From positions 221,617-285,616 of the forward strand of contig NZ_LOCM01000015.1 in NCBI RefSeq assembly GCF_002887775.1: a stretch of 64,000 nt of DNA, in the 5' to 3' direction. Origin of the DNA: Streptococcus penaeicida (GTDB lineage Bacteria; Bacillota; Bacilli; Lactobacillales; Streptococcaceae). Under the pieces are notes generated by a model. That model was not told the origin of the DNA and did not search any database. It worked only from the letters and a program-made list of their open reading frames with translations. Every line of letters starts with the position of its first letter. Position 1 is the stretch's first letter. Shown in pieces: positions 28,041 through 36,803 of the stretch. A program made the position numbers and the translations under genes.

Positions 28041-28135
28041 AAAAAAACCTTACTTCCACAGAAGCAAGGTTACAGAAAATAAAGAGCAGACTGCTCCCCT
28101 CATTAACGTGTAAACCTTGTAGACTCTCTGGACTT
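28041..28135 (-). promoter_or_regulatory. PyrR-dependent attenuator before pyrF
   Basis: On the minus strand the leader contains AAGTCCAGAGAGTCT (28121-28135), close to the PyrR-binding consensus. A CAAGGTT segment follows, then the terminator AACCTTGCTTC-TGTG-GAAGTAAGGTT with a T7 run (28041-28071). CAAGGTT can pair with AACCTTG of the terminator to form the antiterminator. With UMP, PyrR would hold the first hairpin and allow termination. The parts are seen directly; PyrR control is known from the family. Confidence 0.85.
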
Positions 28136-28159
28136 GATTAAAGGTATCTCATTTTTCTC

Positions 28160-28188
28160 ATTATAGCCTATTTTGGTATAGCTGTCAA
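28160..28188 (-). promoter_or_regulatory. Consensus promoter of pyrF-pyrE
   Basis: Minus-strand TTGACA, a 17-base spacer and TATAAT, a perfect sigma-A promoter. The transcript would have a leader of about 140 bases including the PyrR attenuator. Confidence 0.88.
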
Positions 28189-28250
28189 AAAAATTTAGAA
28201 GAATCAGCCAAACATTCGGAAATAGGCAATAATGAGACAGAGATATGAGA

Positions 28251-28275
28251 AAAAACCAATCAAAAAGATTGGCTT
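28251..28275 (-). terminator. Terminator of the 28285-28842 gene
   Basis: On the minus strand AAGCCAATC pairs with GATTGGTTT around a five-T loop, then a T run. Confidence 0.78.
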
Positions 28276-28284
28276 TAGCATGTT

Positions 28285-28842
28285 TTATTGAATATGTTCG
28301 GGACTAAATTGAGCCTCTGGTGACATGTGTTTTGGACTATGATAATGTTTGCGGAATGCTTCTTCCTCGATGTTAACCATTTTGATTTGTTCAAACATAA
28401 CCGGTGGAACTGGTACTTCTTTCAAAGACATGGCAATAATTTTCAAAGATGAAAAGACATCAATGAGAACACCAAAAACACGAATCCGATTATCCCCTAA
28501 AATAGCTTGGAAAACCTTTTTAGATTGACAAAGATTTATTAGCTCATCAAGTCCTTTAACCCATTTTTCAACAATTTGAAGGGTTTTATTCATCAACTTA
28601 AAGGCTTTTTCTTCATACCAAAAAGTGGATTCTATCAACCGTTGTTGTTTATCCAGGCCATCAATAGCTTTAACGAGGTCACCTAATTCAGACTGAACAA
28701 GTGCTGGCGAGAAATTTGCCCCCAAAATAGAAGGCGTTCTTTCCACCAATAAAAGCTCATCTTTAAAAAGTGTCAAATAGTGAATACTGACCAATAATTT
28801 TTGAATTAAAACTTTGTGACCATCTTGTTCAGTTACACTCAT
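28285..28842 (-). CDS. Conserved-looking hypothetical protein
   Basis: A 185-residue soluble protein I do not recognise. It has no signal peptide or membrane segment. It appears mostly helical, with VLIQKLLVSIHYLTLFKDELLLV (part) near the start, LNKTLQIVEKW-like heptads in the middle (KLMNKTLQIVEKWVKGLDEL) and VFGVLIDVFSSLKIIAMSL towards the end. The tail is His- and Pro-rich (KHYHSPKHMSPEAQFSPEHI). The start follows AAAGGATGG. It lies alone between the pyr operon and the end of the capsule operon, with its own terminator. A role in the capsule cannot be inferred. Confidence 0.72.
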   Translation of the reverse strand: MSVTEQDGHKVLIQKLLVSIHYLTLFKDELLLVERTPSILGANFSPALVQSELGDLVKAIDGLDKQQRLIESTFWYEEKAFKLMNKTLQIVEKWVKGLDELINLCQSKKVFQAILGDNRIRVFGVLIDVFSSLKIIAMSLKEVPVPPVMFEQIKMVNIEEEAFRKHYHSPKHMSPEAQFSPEHIQ

Positions 28843-28974
28843 ACGACACCATCCTTTACAGCTACTTATACGCGAAAACTATATTATTAATATAACACAA
28901 GAAAATTAAAAGGGCAATGCTATTGCATGATAATGTCGTGACAAAAACAACCGCTCTTTCCCTTAATTTAGAGG

Positions 28975-28998
28975 AAAAGTAATGCGAAGATTACTTTT
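28975..28998 (-). terminator. Terminator at the end of the capsule operon
   Basis: AAAAGTAAT and ATTACTTTT pair around a six-base loop just after the last capsule gene. T-rich tracts flank it on both strands. Confidence 0.75.
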
Positions 28999-29008
28999 TT
29001 GTAAAATT

Positions 29009-30175
29009 TTAATCTTCTAATTCTTTGAGCGGTAATTTAGAGAGTCTTTGTAAATCTTGTTTGTATATTTTTTCTAGTTTATCATGTATAATCTCAATGT
29101 TCATATCAACACTATCTAATTTCTCTAAGACATCATTCTTGCTTAACTCATCTTGAAGATTTAAATAATTTTCAAGACAATTAGTATAGCGACAAACTTC
29201 TCTCATCTTATTTTCATATGCTAAAGCTAAAAATGGTATTGCATTCTTAGCAGCAAGCACAATACTATGATATCTCATACCTACCATAAATCGGAGTTTT
29301 GAAATAGCTGCATCATACTCATCTGAAGTTTTAATGTCATTTCGATATACAATTTTAGAACTTGATAACCCAGTTTCAACTAATTTAGAGACTACTTGAT
29401 TAATATATGAAGTTTCAGGTTCTTCACCTATGTGAGGAATTACATCAATTGAATAATTATTTTTTTGACAGAATTCAGAGATCGCTGGAATGATATTATT
29501 CAATACTTCTTCTGACATATTTCTACCTTTAAACTCAGGATGCCAATCAAGTAATGTAACTACTAAACCAATTTTTGACAAATCTCTTTCTGCAGTTATT
29601 GGATCAAGTGAAAATGCTGTATCCACTCCGAGTTCTGAATTTAAACCTAATGATTGTAAATAATCCTTACTTCTTTGTTCTCTAACATATAATTTTGATT
29701 TCCGTAAAACTTTTGTGGCAAGAAAATCAAATAATTTATTACCACTTGCATTAATCGTATTTAGACAAAAGATTGGAGTTTTATTTTCTTTTATAACAAA
29801 GAGTAATCGGATTAAAAAAGCCCAATCCTTATAAATACCAATACTTGCTCCACATGGTGTAACATAAATATAATCAGCTTCTCTAATAGTTTCAACCATA
29901 TCTTTCATAACTTTATTGTTTAAAGCATACTTATTGAAAGGAGTTTTTCTAAATAATAAATAATTTAATATGCCAACTTTACCAGCATTCTTTAGCCTCA
30001 AGTCTTCATTCCTATGTTTGATTTTCGGATCGTCAATATCAAGTTTATAGGCAGAATTATATATAATGTCTATTTGATCAATTTTGGGATTTTTTAGTAG
30101 ATTTTTTACTAAAGCTGTACCTGCCGCTTCATCCCCTCTGTTCTCGGTATATTGATTAATAACTATTGCTTTCAC
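29009..30175 (-). CDS. Polysaccharide pyruvyl transferase family protein
   Basis: A 388-residue protein of the polysaccharide pyruvyl transferase family, which adds pyruvate ketals from PEP to sugars. The N-terminal QYTENRGDEAAGTALVKNLL has the family's GDExA motif, YVTPCGASIGIYKDW follows, and MRGMRYHSIVLAAKNAIPFLALAYE-like residues (VGMRYHSIVLAAKNAIPFLA) form the C-terminal signature. It is the last gene of the capsule operon. The start codon GTG overlaps the flippase stop in TAGTG, so translation is coupled. Pyruvylation would add negative charge to the repeat unit. Acceptor sugar unknown. Confidence 0.85.
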   Translation of the reverse strand: MKAIVINQYTENRGDEAAGTALVKNLLKNPKIDQIDIIYNSAYKLDIDDPKIKHRNEDLRLKNAGKVGILNYLLFRKTPFNKYALNNKVMKDMVETIREADYIYVTPCGASIGIYKDWAFLIRLLFVIKENKTPIFCLNTINASGNKLFDFLATKVLRKSKLYVREQRSKDYLQSLGLNSELGVDTAFSLDPITAERDLSKIGLVVTLLDWHPEFKGRNMSEEVLNNIIPAISEFCQKNNYSIDVIPHIGEEPETSYINQVVSKLVETGLSSSKIVYRNDIKTSDEYDAAISKLRFMVGMRYHSIVLAAKNAIPFLALAYENKMREVCRYTNCLENYLNLQDELSKNDVLEKLDSVDMNIEIIHDKLEKIYKQDLQRLSKLPLKELED

Positions 30176-31563
30176 TAAATTCTCCCTTTTAAATTATTTA
30201 TGACGCTTAAAACAATATTTTTATTTGAATATAAAAAAATGAAAATTGTAACTAATAATATAAGTATTTGTACAGTTAAATTACTATACAAAATAACTAT
30301 TGAAAAACTAGACAATGCTATGATTCCGATAATCGAGAATAAAATAATTCTCTTGACATTAAATAAGCTATCTAATTTTTTTAATCTCATAACGAACATA
30401 ATAATATAACTAATCATAGTCGAGATGGCAGCAGCATAAATTCCAATAAATTTTATTAATAAGAAATTTAGAAGTAAGTTAGCAACTGCTCCTACTACTG
30501 TTGTTAATCCATTTGTTTTTGAATCCATATTACCTAAAAGAATTCCACCAAAATATTGAGCTAGGTTTAAAAAAACAGTGGCAAGAATAAGTATTGGAAC
30601 AATATAAATTCCTCCAATATATTCATGTCCGAGAAAATATTTATAGAGAAATGGCGTTATAGCTACAATACATAAGGCACTGGAAAAAAGAAATAAAAAT
30701 AACTGTCTAAAAGTACTGTTGTAAAACTCCCTTCTTTTCTCAATATGATCTTTTGCAGAAGTTATCGCACTTTGTTGCCAAGCTAAATTAAAAATACTAT
30801 AAAATACAGCAATTAAGGTCGGAATTTTTGTACTAACAGCATAAATTCCATTCATACTACTACCTAAAAATATTTTAATTATTGTTCTATCAGATACGTT
30901 CGTTACCCACCAAGATATTGCATTCGGGAGCAACGGTAATGAGTATAAAAGTAGCATTTTAAAGACATCAAAATCAATTGTTTTATTATTATAATTCAAG
31001 TATAGTTTTTTTGAAAAAATGATAGTTAATGCTGTAGTAAGATAAGCTAGACCAAATGCATATAGGAGACCATCTACTCCCAATCGTAATCGATATACAA
31101 GTACGAATGAAAAAACAATTGTTGCAATTCCACAGAAGATATTAGCTATTGAATAACTCTTTAATTCATTTCTACCTCGCAAATACTCTGTTGAATAAAC
31201 TTGTAAAGCAAACATTGCAGTACAAAAAGTAAATGAAAGATGGTACTGAAAATCAACTAATGTTCCAAATATTATTGAAAAAATAATTGAGTTCATTAAA
31301 ACAAATAGTATACATGTTCTAAAATAAACATCCCCTTTTACTTTGTCATCTAGTGTATAACGTAATACAGCTTGTTCTAATTGTAAAGTCAATATAGGAA
31401 CAATTAGAGAGACATAACTAAACAAAAGGTCATAGTCACCATACTGTGAAGGAGTTAGCCAAATTGTAAACAGTGGAACTAATAAGAACGATATAGCTTT
31501 AGTGAAAATATTTCCAATACCAATAATAATGGTATTTTTAAATAATTCTTTTTTTCTATCCAC
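30175..31563 (-). CDS. Capsule repeat-unit flippase, Wzx type
   Basis: A 462-residue membrane protein with 12-14 hydrophobic segments and the MATE-like Wzx pattern: NTIIIGIGNIFTKAISFLLVPLF (part) at the N-terminus with PSQYGDYDL in the first loop. SLPLLPNAISWWVTNVSDRTII (part) is the conserved middle region. Wzx flips lipid-linked repeat units to the outer face. It begins with GTG overlapping the polymerase stop in TAGTG and ends overlapping the next start, so all three are coupled. Base composition is clearly more AT-rich than the flanking housekeeping genes. Confidence 0.92.
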   Translation of the reverse strand: MDRKKELFKNTIIIGIGNIFTKAISFLLVPLFTIWLTPSQYGDYDLLFSYVSLIVPILTLQLEQAVLRYTLDDKVKGDVYFRTCILFVLMNSIIFSIIFGTLVDFQYHLSFTFCTAMFALQVYSTEYLRGRNELKSYSIANIFCGIATIVFSFVLVYRLRLGVDGLLYAFGLAYLTTALTIIFSKKLYLNYNNKTIDFDVFKMLLLYSLPLLPNAISWWVTNVSDRTIIKIFLGSSMNGIYAVSTKIPTLIAVFYSIFNLAWQQSAITSAKDHIEKRREFYNSTFRQLFLFLFSSALCIVAITPFLYKYFLGHEYIGGIYIVPILILATVFLNLAQYFGGILLGNMDSKTNGLTTVVGAVANLLLNFLLIKFIGIYAAAISTMISYIIMFVMRLKKLDSLFNVKRIILFSIIGIIALSSFSIVILYSNLTVQILILLVTIFIFLYSNKNIVLSVINNLKGRI

Positions 31564-32789
31564 TACTTGCCTCTTCCATATACTAAATTAATTCTTAATA
31601 TTAAACTAAATATCAATGCCATCAGAACATTCATTACAGTTACTTTTAAGGTGAAAACATTGGCAAAGAAAGACATAAAAATTGCAACCGTTGTCGCTGC
31701 ATATAAGAAGAAAGACCCAAAGTTTTTATTTATTTTGAATGCTTCATAGCTAGATCTTGAAATTAAACCACAGAAAAATGTCATTACATAAGCAAATGGT
31801 ACTCCACCATCCTGGATAAAATCCTGAAACATAGTACCAGTAGTCATTGAAGGAATTGGTAATAAATTTCTCCATTCATCAAGATATGAATAGGTTTGAA
31901 GTGAATAAATTCCTTTCAACTTAAGCAATTCTAATATTGAGCCAAATGTTTTTAATCCATAAAGATTATGAGTATCCGAAATAATAAAATGATAAAGATT
32001 TTCATAATTAAAAGCTACATATAAGTATGGTTGAGTTAAAAATTTTAGATTAAAAGGAATAGCCATCCTATAAGCACTATACAATGTATCCATCGAAACA
32101 CCATACATATCTTTATAGACAAATTCAAAAAGAAGAATGAACATTGCTATAATTGCTAACGCTGCCGTTAAAAGTGTTTTTAGCTGTATTTTTTTTCTAA
32201 AAGTATTATATGAAATTAAAAATAGTACTAGCATGTAGATTATTTGAAATTTATTCGATAACAATAAAGCTATAAGTACAATTGATGTGCAATAGACCCA
32301 AAACATCAATTTTGTTGCATTTTTATTAAATTTATCATATAACAATAATCCAAAAAATGAGGATTGTAAAATTACAATTGTACCCCAACCAGAAACAAAG
32401 TATTCTGCTCTATTACCTTTACTAATGGCAGGAGGTGGGCCTAAGACTTCGACCATCTTTACAAAAGAGAAAATTAAAAGAAACCATACAATAAATATTA
32501 GAATATTCATTGTTAGTGTAGAATAATCTACAAACTCCTTTTCTTTAGGTTTATGAACCAAACTAGCAGTCTTATCACCAAGATAAAAAATAATGATTAG
32601 GGAAAGAATCATAGCTGTAAACCAAATTGGATAAGGTGCTTGTAAAAATGAATATCTTAAAGTTGAAAGAAAATATGTAGACAAAATTAATAAAGAATAA
32701 ATAATTGATGGTCTTAGTAAGTCCTCAACTTTACCAAATATTAAAAATGCTATATACAAGATTAGTAGAATACCGACAATTATTGACAT
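31563..32789 (-). CDS. Capsule polymerase, Wzy type
   Basis: A 408-residue membrane protein with about 11 hydrophobic segments, little sequence conservation and a long outer loop around residues 245-330 (SGTLYSAYRMAIPFNL-like, DTLYSAYRMAIPFNLKFLTQ). This is the pattern of Wzy and the oligosaccharide repeat unit polymerase family. GNRAEYFVSGWGTIVILQSS and the loop NLLPIPSMTTGTMFQDFIQD are polar segments that may form the active site. It would polymerise repeat units on the outer face. The ATG overlaps the preceding stop in TAATG. Assignment rests on topology, length and position beside Wzx. Confidence 0.85.
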   Translation of the reverse strand: MSIIVGILLILYIAFLIFGKVEDLLRPSIIYSLLILSTYFLSTLRYSFLQAPYPIWFTAMILSLIIIFYLGDKTASLVHKPKEKEFVDYSTLTMNILIFIVWFLLIFSFVKMVEVLGPPPAISKGNRAEYFVSGWGTIVILQSSFFGLLLYDKFNKNATKLMFWVYCTSIVLIALLLSNKFQIIYMLVLFLISYNTFRKKIQLKTLLTAALAIIAMFILLFEFVYKDMYGVSMDTLYSAYRMAIPFNLKFLTQPYLYVAFNYENLYHFIISDTHNLYGLKTFGSILELLKLKGIYSLQTYSYLDEWRNLLPIPSMTTGTMFQDFIQDGGVPFAYVMTFFCGLISRSSYEAFKINKNFGSFFLYAATTVAIFMSFFANVFTLKVTVMNVLMALIFSLILRINLVYGRGK

Positions 32790-33712
32790 TATGTTCTCAG
32801 CTCCTCTAATATTGATAGTGCTTGACTTGTTTTATCTAATTGAAGCTGCTTATCGTCATTTCTATAAAAAATATTAAGTAGATGGTATCTCATTTTATAT
32901 GCACTAATCATCCTTTTTAGGGTATTCCTTACTTCTGAGGGACCATAAAATTTATTAACAAATAAAATAATATTTTCAAACATTTTCTTTTGTTTATTAT
33001 AACTTACGTTTTGGTTTTCACTTGCACCACCAATATGTATTAATGATGAATTAGTTAGATATAATGTTTTCTTATTTAATTGAACTAGAACTTTTTTACA
33101 AAGATCCATATCTTCGGTATACATGTAATATTCAGTTGAGAAACCATTAACTGACTTTGCATCAACGGTTCGTAACACCATTTGAGCACCAATTACCCAA
33201 TCAGGGAAATAATCCTTATTTGTATCATAATAACTCAAAAAATACTTTTTTTTAAAAAAATTTGGAATAATTCTACCAATATGCAAAATGTCAAAAAACA
33301 TGGTTTTACTATTAGCAAAATTAAAACATGATTGTTGATGACTACCATCTAAATTTTTTAATCGAGATGCAACAATTCCAATTTCTGACCTATTTGAAAG
33401 AACATCCATAGAGGTTGAAATAATATCCTCAGTTAAAATGACATCAGGATTCAAGTAGCAAATAAAATCTGTATGCACTAATTTCAATGCTAAATTATTG
33501 CCACCCGCAAAACCTAAATTTTCCTGACTCTCAATTAATTTAGTATTCGGGAAATTATGCCTTATTATAGCTACCGTCTTATCTGAAGAATTGTTATCAA
33601 CCACAATAACTTCGGTATTTTTTGGAGAATACTTATAAAGACTAGCTAAGCAATCTTCAATTTCACTTTCATTATTCCAAGTCACAATAATATATGTAAC
33701 AGATTTACTCAT
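32789..33712 (-). CDS. Glycosyltransferase family 2
   Basis: A 307-residue GT2 enzyme, probably cytoplasmic at the membrane. SVTYIIVTWNNESEIEDCLA and VIVVDNNSSDKTVAIIR form the nucleotide-sugar site, followed by ENLGFAGGNNLALK and the DXD-like CYLNPDVIL. The pattern, with GFAGGNN and NPDV, matches the rhamnosyltransferase-like subgroup, but the donor cannot be fixed. I start it at MSKSVTYII (33712) because AAGGAA precedes it and this start overlaps the preceding gene by only eight bases; 13 codons lie in frame upstream. Confidence 0.88.
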   Translation of the reverse strand: MSKSVTYIIVTWNNESEIEDCLASLYKYSPKNTEVIVVDNNSSDKTVAIIRHNFPNTKLIESQENLGFAGGNNLALKLVHTDFICYLNPDVILTEDIISTSMDVLSNRSEIGIVASRLKNLDGSHQQSCFNFANSKTMFFDILHIGRIIPNFFKKKYFLSYYDTNKDYFPDWVIGAQMVLRTVDAKSVNGFSTEYYMYTEDMDLCKKVLVQLNKKTLYLTNSSLIHIGGASENQNVSYNKQKKMFENIILFVNKFYGPSEVRNTLKRMISAYKMRYHLLNIFYRNDDKQLQLDKTSQALSILEELRT

Positions 33713-34481
33713 TGTTATTTCCTTTGTTAACCTCTTGTTGTATTCTTTCAATATCTCTCTTTGAAATATTGATAACTCGTTGGTTTAATATAAAATTAGG
33801 AATTAATTTCTTAATTTTCTGTTTATGTTTAGCACTATCACTAAACCACGTGGCAGCATATTGATGAATCATATAAGTATTTTTTGTGATAGTTAATTGT
33901 TGCGTATCTGCATTTAAAGGATTGAAATATTCTTGAGGATAAACTTTTAATCCAGGTAATTCTTGAATCTTATTGCTCCAGTTTTTCCCAATTTTTAATC
34001 CCTGTTGCATTAGTCCTACAGTATTTGCAGCTGGACAAGGTACTTTATTAAACTTACCATCACCCAAATCAAAAATTCGATATTTATAAATATCTAACAT
34101 AGATTTTACACAAACATTATTCGCCTCTGCAGCAAACCCAAGACCAGTAGTGGCTTCCATCGGGTTTTGAAATCCAATAAAACCAATCCCATCATCTAAT
34201 AAAGGTGAGATATCTTTAAGCAATTCAATATCAGTGTCAAGATAAACCCCACCATATTTATAAATTATTTCCAGTCTTGCATAATCTGAAACAAATGCCC
34301 ACTGTTTTGCTTCATATGCTTCCTTACAATACTGATTATTATTAATATCAAAATTATTCTCATCCCATCTTATAATTTTAAATTCAGGAGCATATGTTTT
34401 CCACGTATCAATGTAGTTTTGATATTTTTCTGGTATCGGATTACCACCAAACCAGCAGTAATGAATAATTTTTGGAATCAT
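33705..34481 (-). CDS. Glycosyltransferase with DXD sugar-binding motif
   Basis: A 258-residue glycosyltransferase of the OCH1/GT32-like group. IPKIIHYCWFGGNPIPEKYQ is the conserved start, EFKIIRWDENNF follows, and AFVSDYARLEIIYKYGGVYL leads into the DTDIE DXD motif. The C-terminal HQYAATWFSDSAKHKQKIKK is typical of capsule enzymes that add a sugar to a lipid-linked acceptor. Donor sugar unknown. AGAGGAG precedes the start, and the end overlaps the next GT2 gene. Confidence 0.88.
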   Translation of the reverse strand: MIPKIIHYCWFGGNPIPEKYQNYIDTWKTYAPEFKIIRWDENNFDINNNQYCKEAYEAKQWAFVSDYARLEIIYKYGGVYLDTDIELLKDISPLLDDGIGFIGFQNPMEATTGLGFAAEANNVCVKSMLDIYKYRIFDLGDGKFNKVPCPAANTVGLMQQGLKIGKNWSNKIQELPGLKVYPQEYFNPLNADTQQLTITKNTYMIHQYAATWFSDSAKHKQKIKKLIPNFILNQRVINISKRDIERIQQEVNKGNNNE

Positions 34482-34492
34482 AATTTCTCCTC

Positions 34493-35314
34493 TTATGAAT
34501 GTAATCTTTGATAAATAATTTTTCTTACAAAATTAGGAAGTATACAAACTATGGCATGTGGTAAAGCACTTAGAATAAAGTCAAAACTTGAAATCCATCC
34601 AATTGATTTCATCCAAATATTAAATTTTAATAAATCTCTCGCATAAGAATACCCTCCGCGTCTTAAATACAAATCAGAAGGTGTACGCATTAGTAACAAC
34701 GGATTTCCAATGTTTTCAACAAAATATTTCTCATTTAATATCCTTACCCAAAGATAGTAATCTTCAAATAGATGATACTTTTCATCATATCCACCAACAG
34801 CTTCAACTACACTTTTCTTAAACATTACTGCTGGATGGTTGAATGGATTTCTTCTTTTTGAAAAATTGATAATATCACTGTTTGTTAAAGGGACAACCCT
34901 ACTACCAGTAATCACATCCTGTTTGTCTTGAAATTCTAAAATTTTACCACTTATTAATGCTAAGCTTTTATTCTTCTCAAATTTTTTTAATTGTAACTCA
35001 CATCTATTTGGTAATGAAATATCATCAGTATCCATTCTAGCTACTAACTCATTTTTACAAGACTTCAATCCCTCATTCAAAGCAAATCCAAGTCCCATAT
35101 TTTTCTCTAGTCTGATCACATTAATAATATCGCAAAATTTATTTTTGAAATTTTTAATAACTTCTTCCAAATCATTTGTTAGGGGACCATCACACACTAA
35201 CACTAAATCATCAGTTAAAACAGTTTGATTAAAAATGCTATCAAGTGCCTCTTTTAAAAATTCTGGATTTTCCTTAATATAAACAGACATTAAAACTGAA
35301 TACTTTTTGTTCAT
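34493..35314 (-). CDS. Glycosyltransferase family 2, AmsE-like
   Basis: A 273-residue GT2 enzyme. The N-terminus YSVLMSVYIKENPEFLKEAL and DLVLVCDGPLTNDLEEVI are typical of AmsE/WcaA-like transferases. The metal site is VARMDTDDISLPNRCELQLK (DTDD), and FNHPAVMFKKSVVEAVGGYD and HLFEDYYLWVRIL carry the acceptor and catalytic ED motif. It is the first of three glycosyltransferases after the sugar-modifying genes, so it probably adds the second sugar of the repeat. AT-rich compared with cpsC/cpsD. Confidence 0.9.
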   Translation of the reverse strand: MNKKYSVLMSVYIKENPEFLKEALDSIFNQTVLTDDLVLVCDGPLTNDLEEVIKNFKNKFCDIINVIRLEKNMGLGFALNEGLKSCKNELVARMDTDDISLPNRCELQLKKFEKNKSLALISGKILEFQDKQDVITGSRVVPLTNSDIINFSKRRNPFNHPAVMFKKSVVEAVGGYDEKYHLFEDYYLWVRILNEKYFVENIGNPLLLMRTPSDLYLRRGGYSYARDLLKFNIWMKSIGWISSFDFILSALPHAIVCILPNFVRKIIYQRLHS

Positions 35315-35344
35315 TTTAGCTTAACACCTTGATTTATTTTATTT

Positions 35345-36193
35345 CTATTTCTTTTCAGCTTTCATTACTGAATCTTGGAAACTGACGACATTATAATCAA
35401 AGACTTCTTGAGATAAGCTTTGATCATAGATGAGATTTCCAAATAACTTATTGATTTGACTGACTCCAAACATGCTTTTAATTAAAGGATTAAAAAGAGG
35501 TGTAAGGAATGTCTTTTGACCATTTGCTGATCTGATTGTTTCAACTAAGTTACTTGTATTTACGTATTCCTTATTCTGTGGAAAGTGCAAGCCACTAAGT
35601 TCATTATCAATGGCTAATCTAACAAATTCCAAAAGATTATCAATGTAAACCATACTACGTTCATTTTCAATTTTAGGGAAAACTGGAGTCAATTTTGAAA
35701 GTTTTGAAAGCCGTGTGTAATTTCCTGTTGCATTAGGTCCATAGACCATTGGTGGACGCATGATAAGGATTTTGAAAGCGTCAGATTGCAAGGCTTTCAA
35801 GCCTTCTTCTGCCGCCAATTTGCTTTTACCATAATACGTTGATGGATTTTCCTTTGTGGCACGGTTGATAATTGATTCTTCATTTCCATAAACACTCATA
35901 CTACTTAAAAAGATGAAGTGTTTTACTCCTGCTGCTTTAGCAAGACTGGCCAATTCAATAGGTAAATCAGTATTTACTTTTTGGTATAGATTGGAATCAA
36001 CATTTTTTTCATTTTTATGAACAATGGCAGCAACATGAAAGATCACGTCGTAGGGAGTAAAGTCCGTATTTTTCCATTCAGGCTTTATCATATTCAAGGT
36101 ATCTACTTGATATTCTCCTTGAGAGTTCTCAAGCCACTTTTCAAAAGAGGTTCCAATATAAGAATTGGCTCCTGTAATTAATACATGCTTCAT
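35345..36193 (-). CDS. NAD-dependent sugar epimerase/reductase (SDR)
   Basis: A 282-residue extended SDR. The NAD site is VLITGANSYIGTSFEKWL at residues 4-21. The catalytic serine is in IFLSSMSVYGNE and the YxxxK motif is STYYGKSKLAAEEGLKAL. RPPMVYGPNATGNY is also typical. The start overlaps the stop of the sugar-1-phosphate transferase gene in ATGA. Next to a 4,6-dehydratase and a PglC-like transferase, the best guess is 4-keto reduction to QuiNAc or FucNAc, as in the WreV-WreQ-WreU or WbpM-WbpV-WbpL sets. This product is inference. Confidence 0.85.
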   Translation of the reverse strand: MKHVLITGANSYIGTSFEKWLENSQGEYQVDTLNMIKPEWKNTDFTPYDVIFHVAAIVHKNEKNVDSNLYQKVNTDLPIELASLAKAAGVKHFIFLSSMSVYGNEESIINRATKENPSTYYGKSKLAAEEGLKALQSDAFKILIMRPPMVYGPNATGNYTRLSKLSKLTPVFPKIENERSMVYIDNLLEFVRLAIDNELSGLHFPQNKEYVNTSNLVETIRSANGQKTFLTPLFNPLIKSMFGVSQINKLFGNLIYDQSLSQEVFDYNVVSFQDSVMKAEKK

Positions 36194-36801
36194 TGTGAGG
36201 ACTCCTTATCCTTGTTTCCAGTTCCACCTTCAACAACACCATCGCTTTTAAGAACACTAATAAAAGTTCCAATAAAGCATTTAACGTCTAGCATAAAGGA
36301 CATATTTTTGACATAAAAACCATCTAATTGGGCTTTTTCTTCTATCTCAAGTTCATCACGACCATGAATTTGGGCCCAACCTGTTAGACCTGGCAAGATA
36401 TCATTAGCCTGATATTTATCGCGCTCTGCAATCAAATCGTATTGGTTCCATAGGGCAGGTCTTGGTCCAATAATAGCCATTTCTCCTTTAAAAATATTAA
36501 AAAGTTGTGGCAATTCATCAAGACTTGTTTTTCTTAAGAAAGCTCCAACTTTTGTAATCATAGCAGTCGGATCTTTCAACATATGTGTAGGCATATCAGC
36601 TGGAGCATTGACGTACATACTTCGGAATTTGTATATCATAAAGTGTTCTTTATTTTTACCAACTCGCTTTTGTTTAAATAAAACTGGTCCTTTTGAATCA
36701 ATTTTAATAGCGACTGCAATCCCAGTTAAAATTGGACTTAGAAGGACTATTGCGATAGCTGACAATATAAAAGCTAAGAGTCGTTTAATATATGGGTACA
36801 T
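36190..36801 (-). CDS. Initiating sugar-1-phosphate transferase
   Basis: A 203-residue monotopic phosphoglycosyl transferase of the PglC/WcaJ-C type. It would move a sugar-1-phosphate onto undecaprenyl phosphate to start the capsule repeat. One N-terminal hydrophobic hairpin (KRLLAFILSAIAIVLLSPI) is followed by GPVLFKQKRVGKNKEHFMIY, then KFRSM and TSLDELPQLFNIFKGEMAIIGPRP (part) with the catalytic DE pair, and LPGLTGWAQIHGRDE. The short form lacks the N-terminal membrane domain of full CpsE. The start has CAGGAGT, two bases after the dehydratase stop. Confidence 0.92.
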   Translation of the reverse strand: MYPYIKRLLAFILSAIAIVLLSPILTGIAVAIKIDSKGPVLFKQKRVGKNKEHFMIYKFRSMYVNAPADMPTHMLKDPTAMITKVGAFLRKTSLDELPQLFNIFKGEMAIIGPRPALWNQYDLIAERDKYQANDILPGLTGWAQIHGRDELEIEEKAQLDGFYVKNMSFMLDVKCFIGTFISVLKSDGVVEGGTGNKDKESSQ

Positions 36802-36803
36802 CT

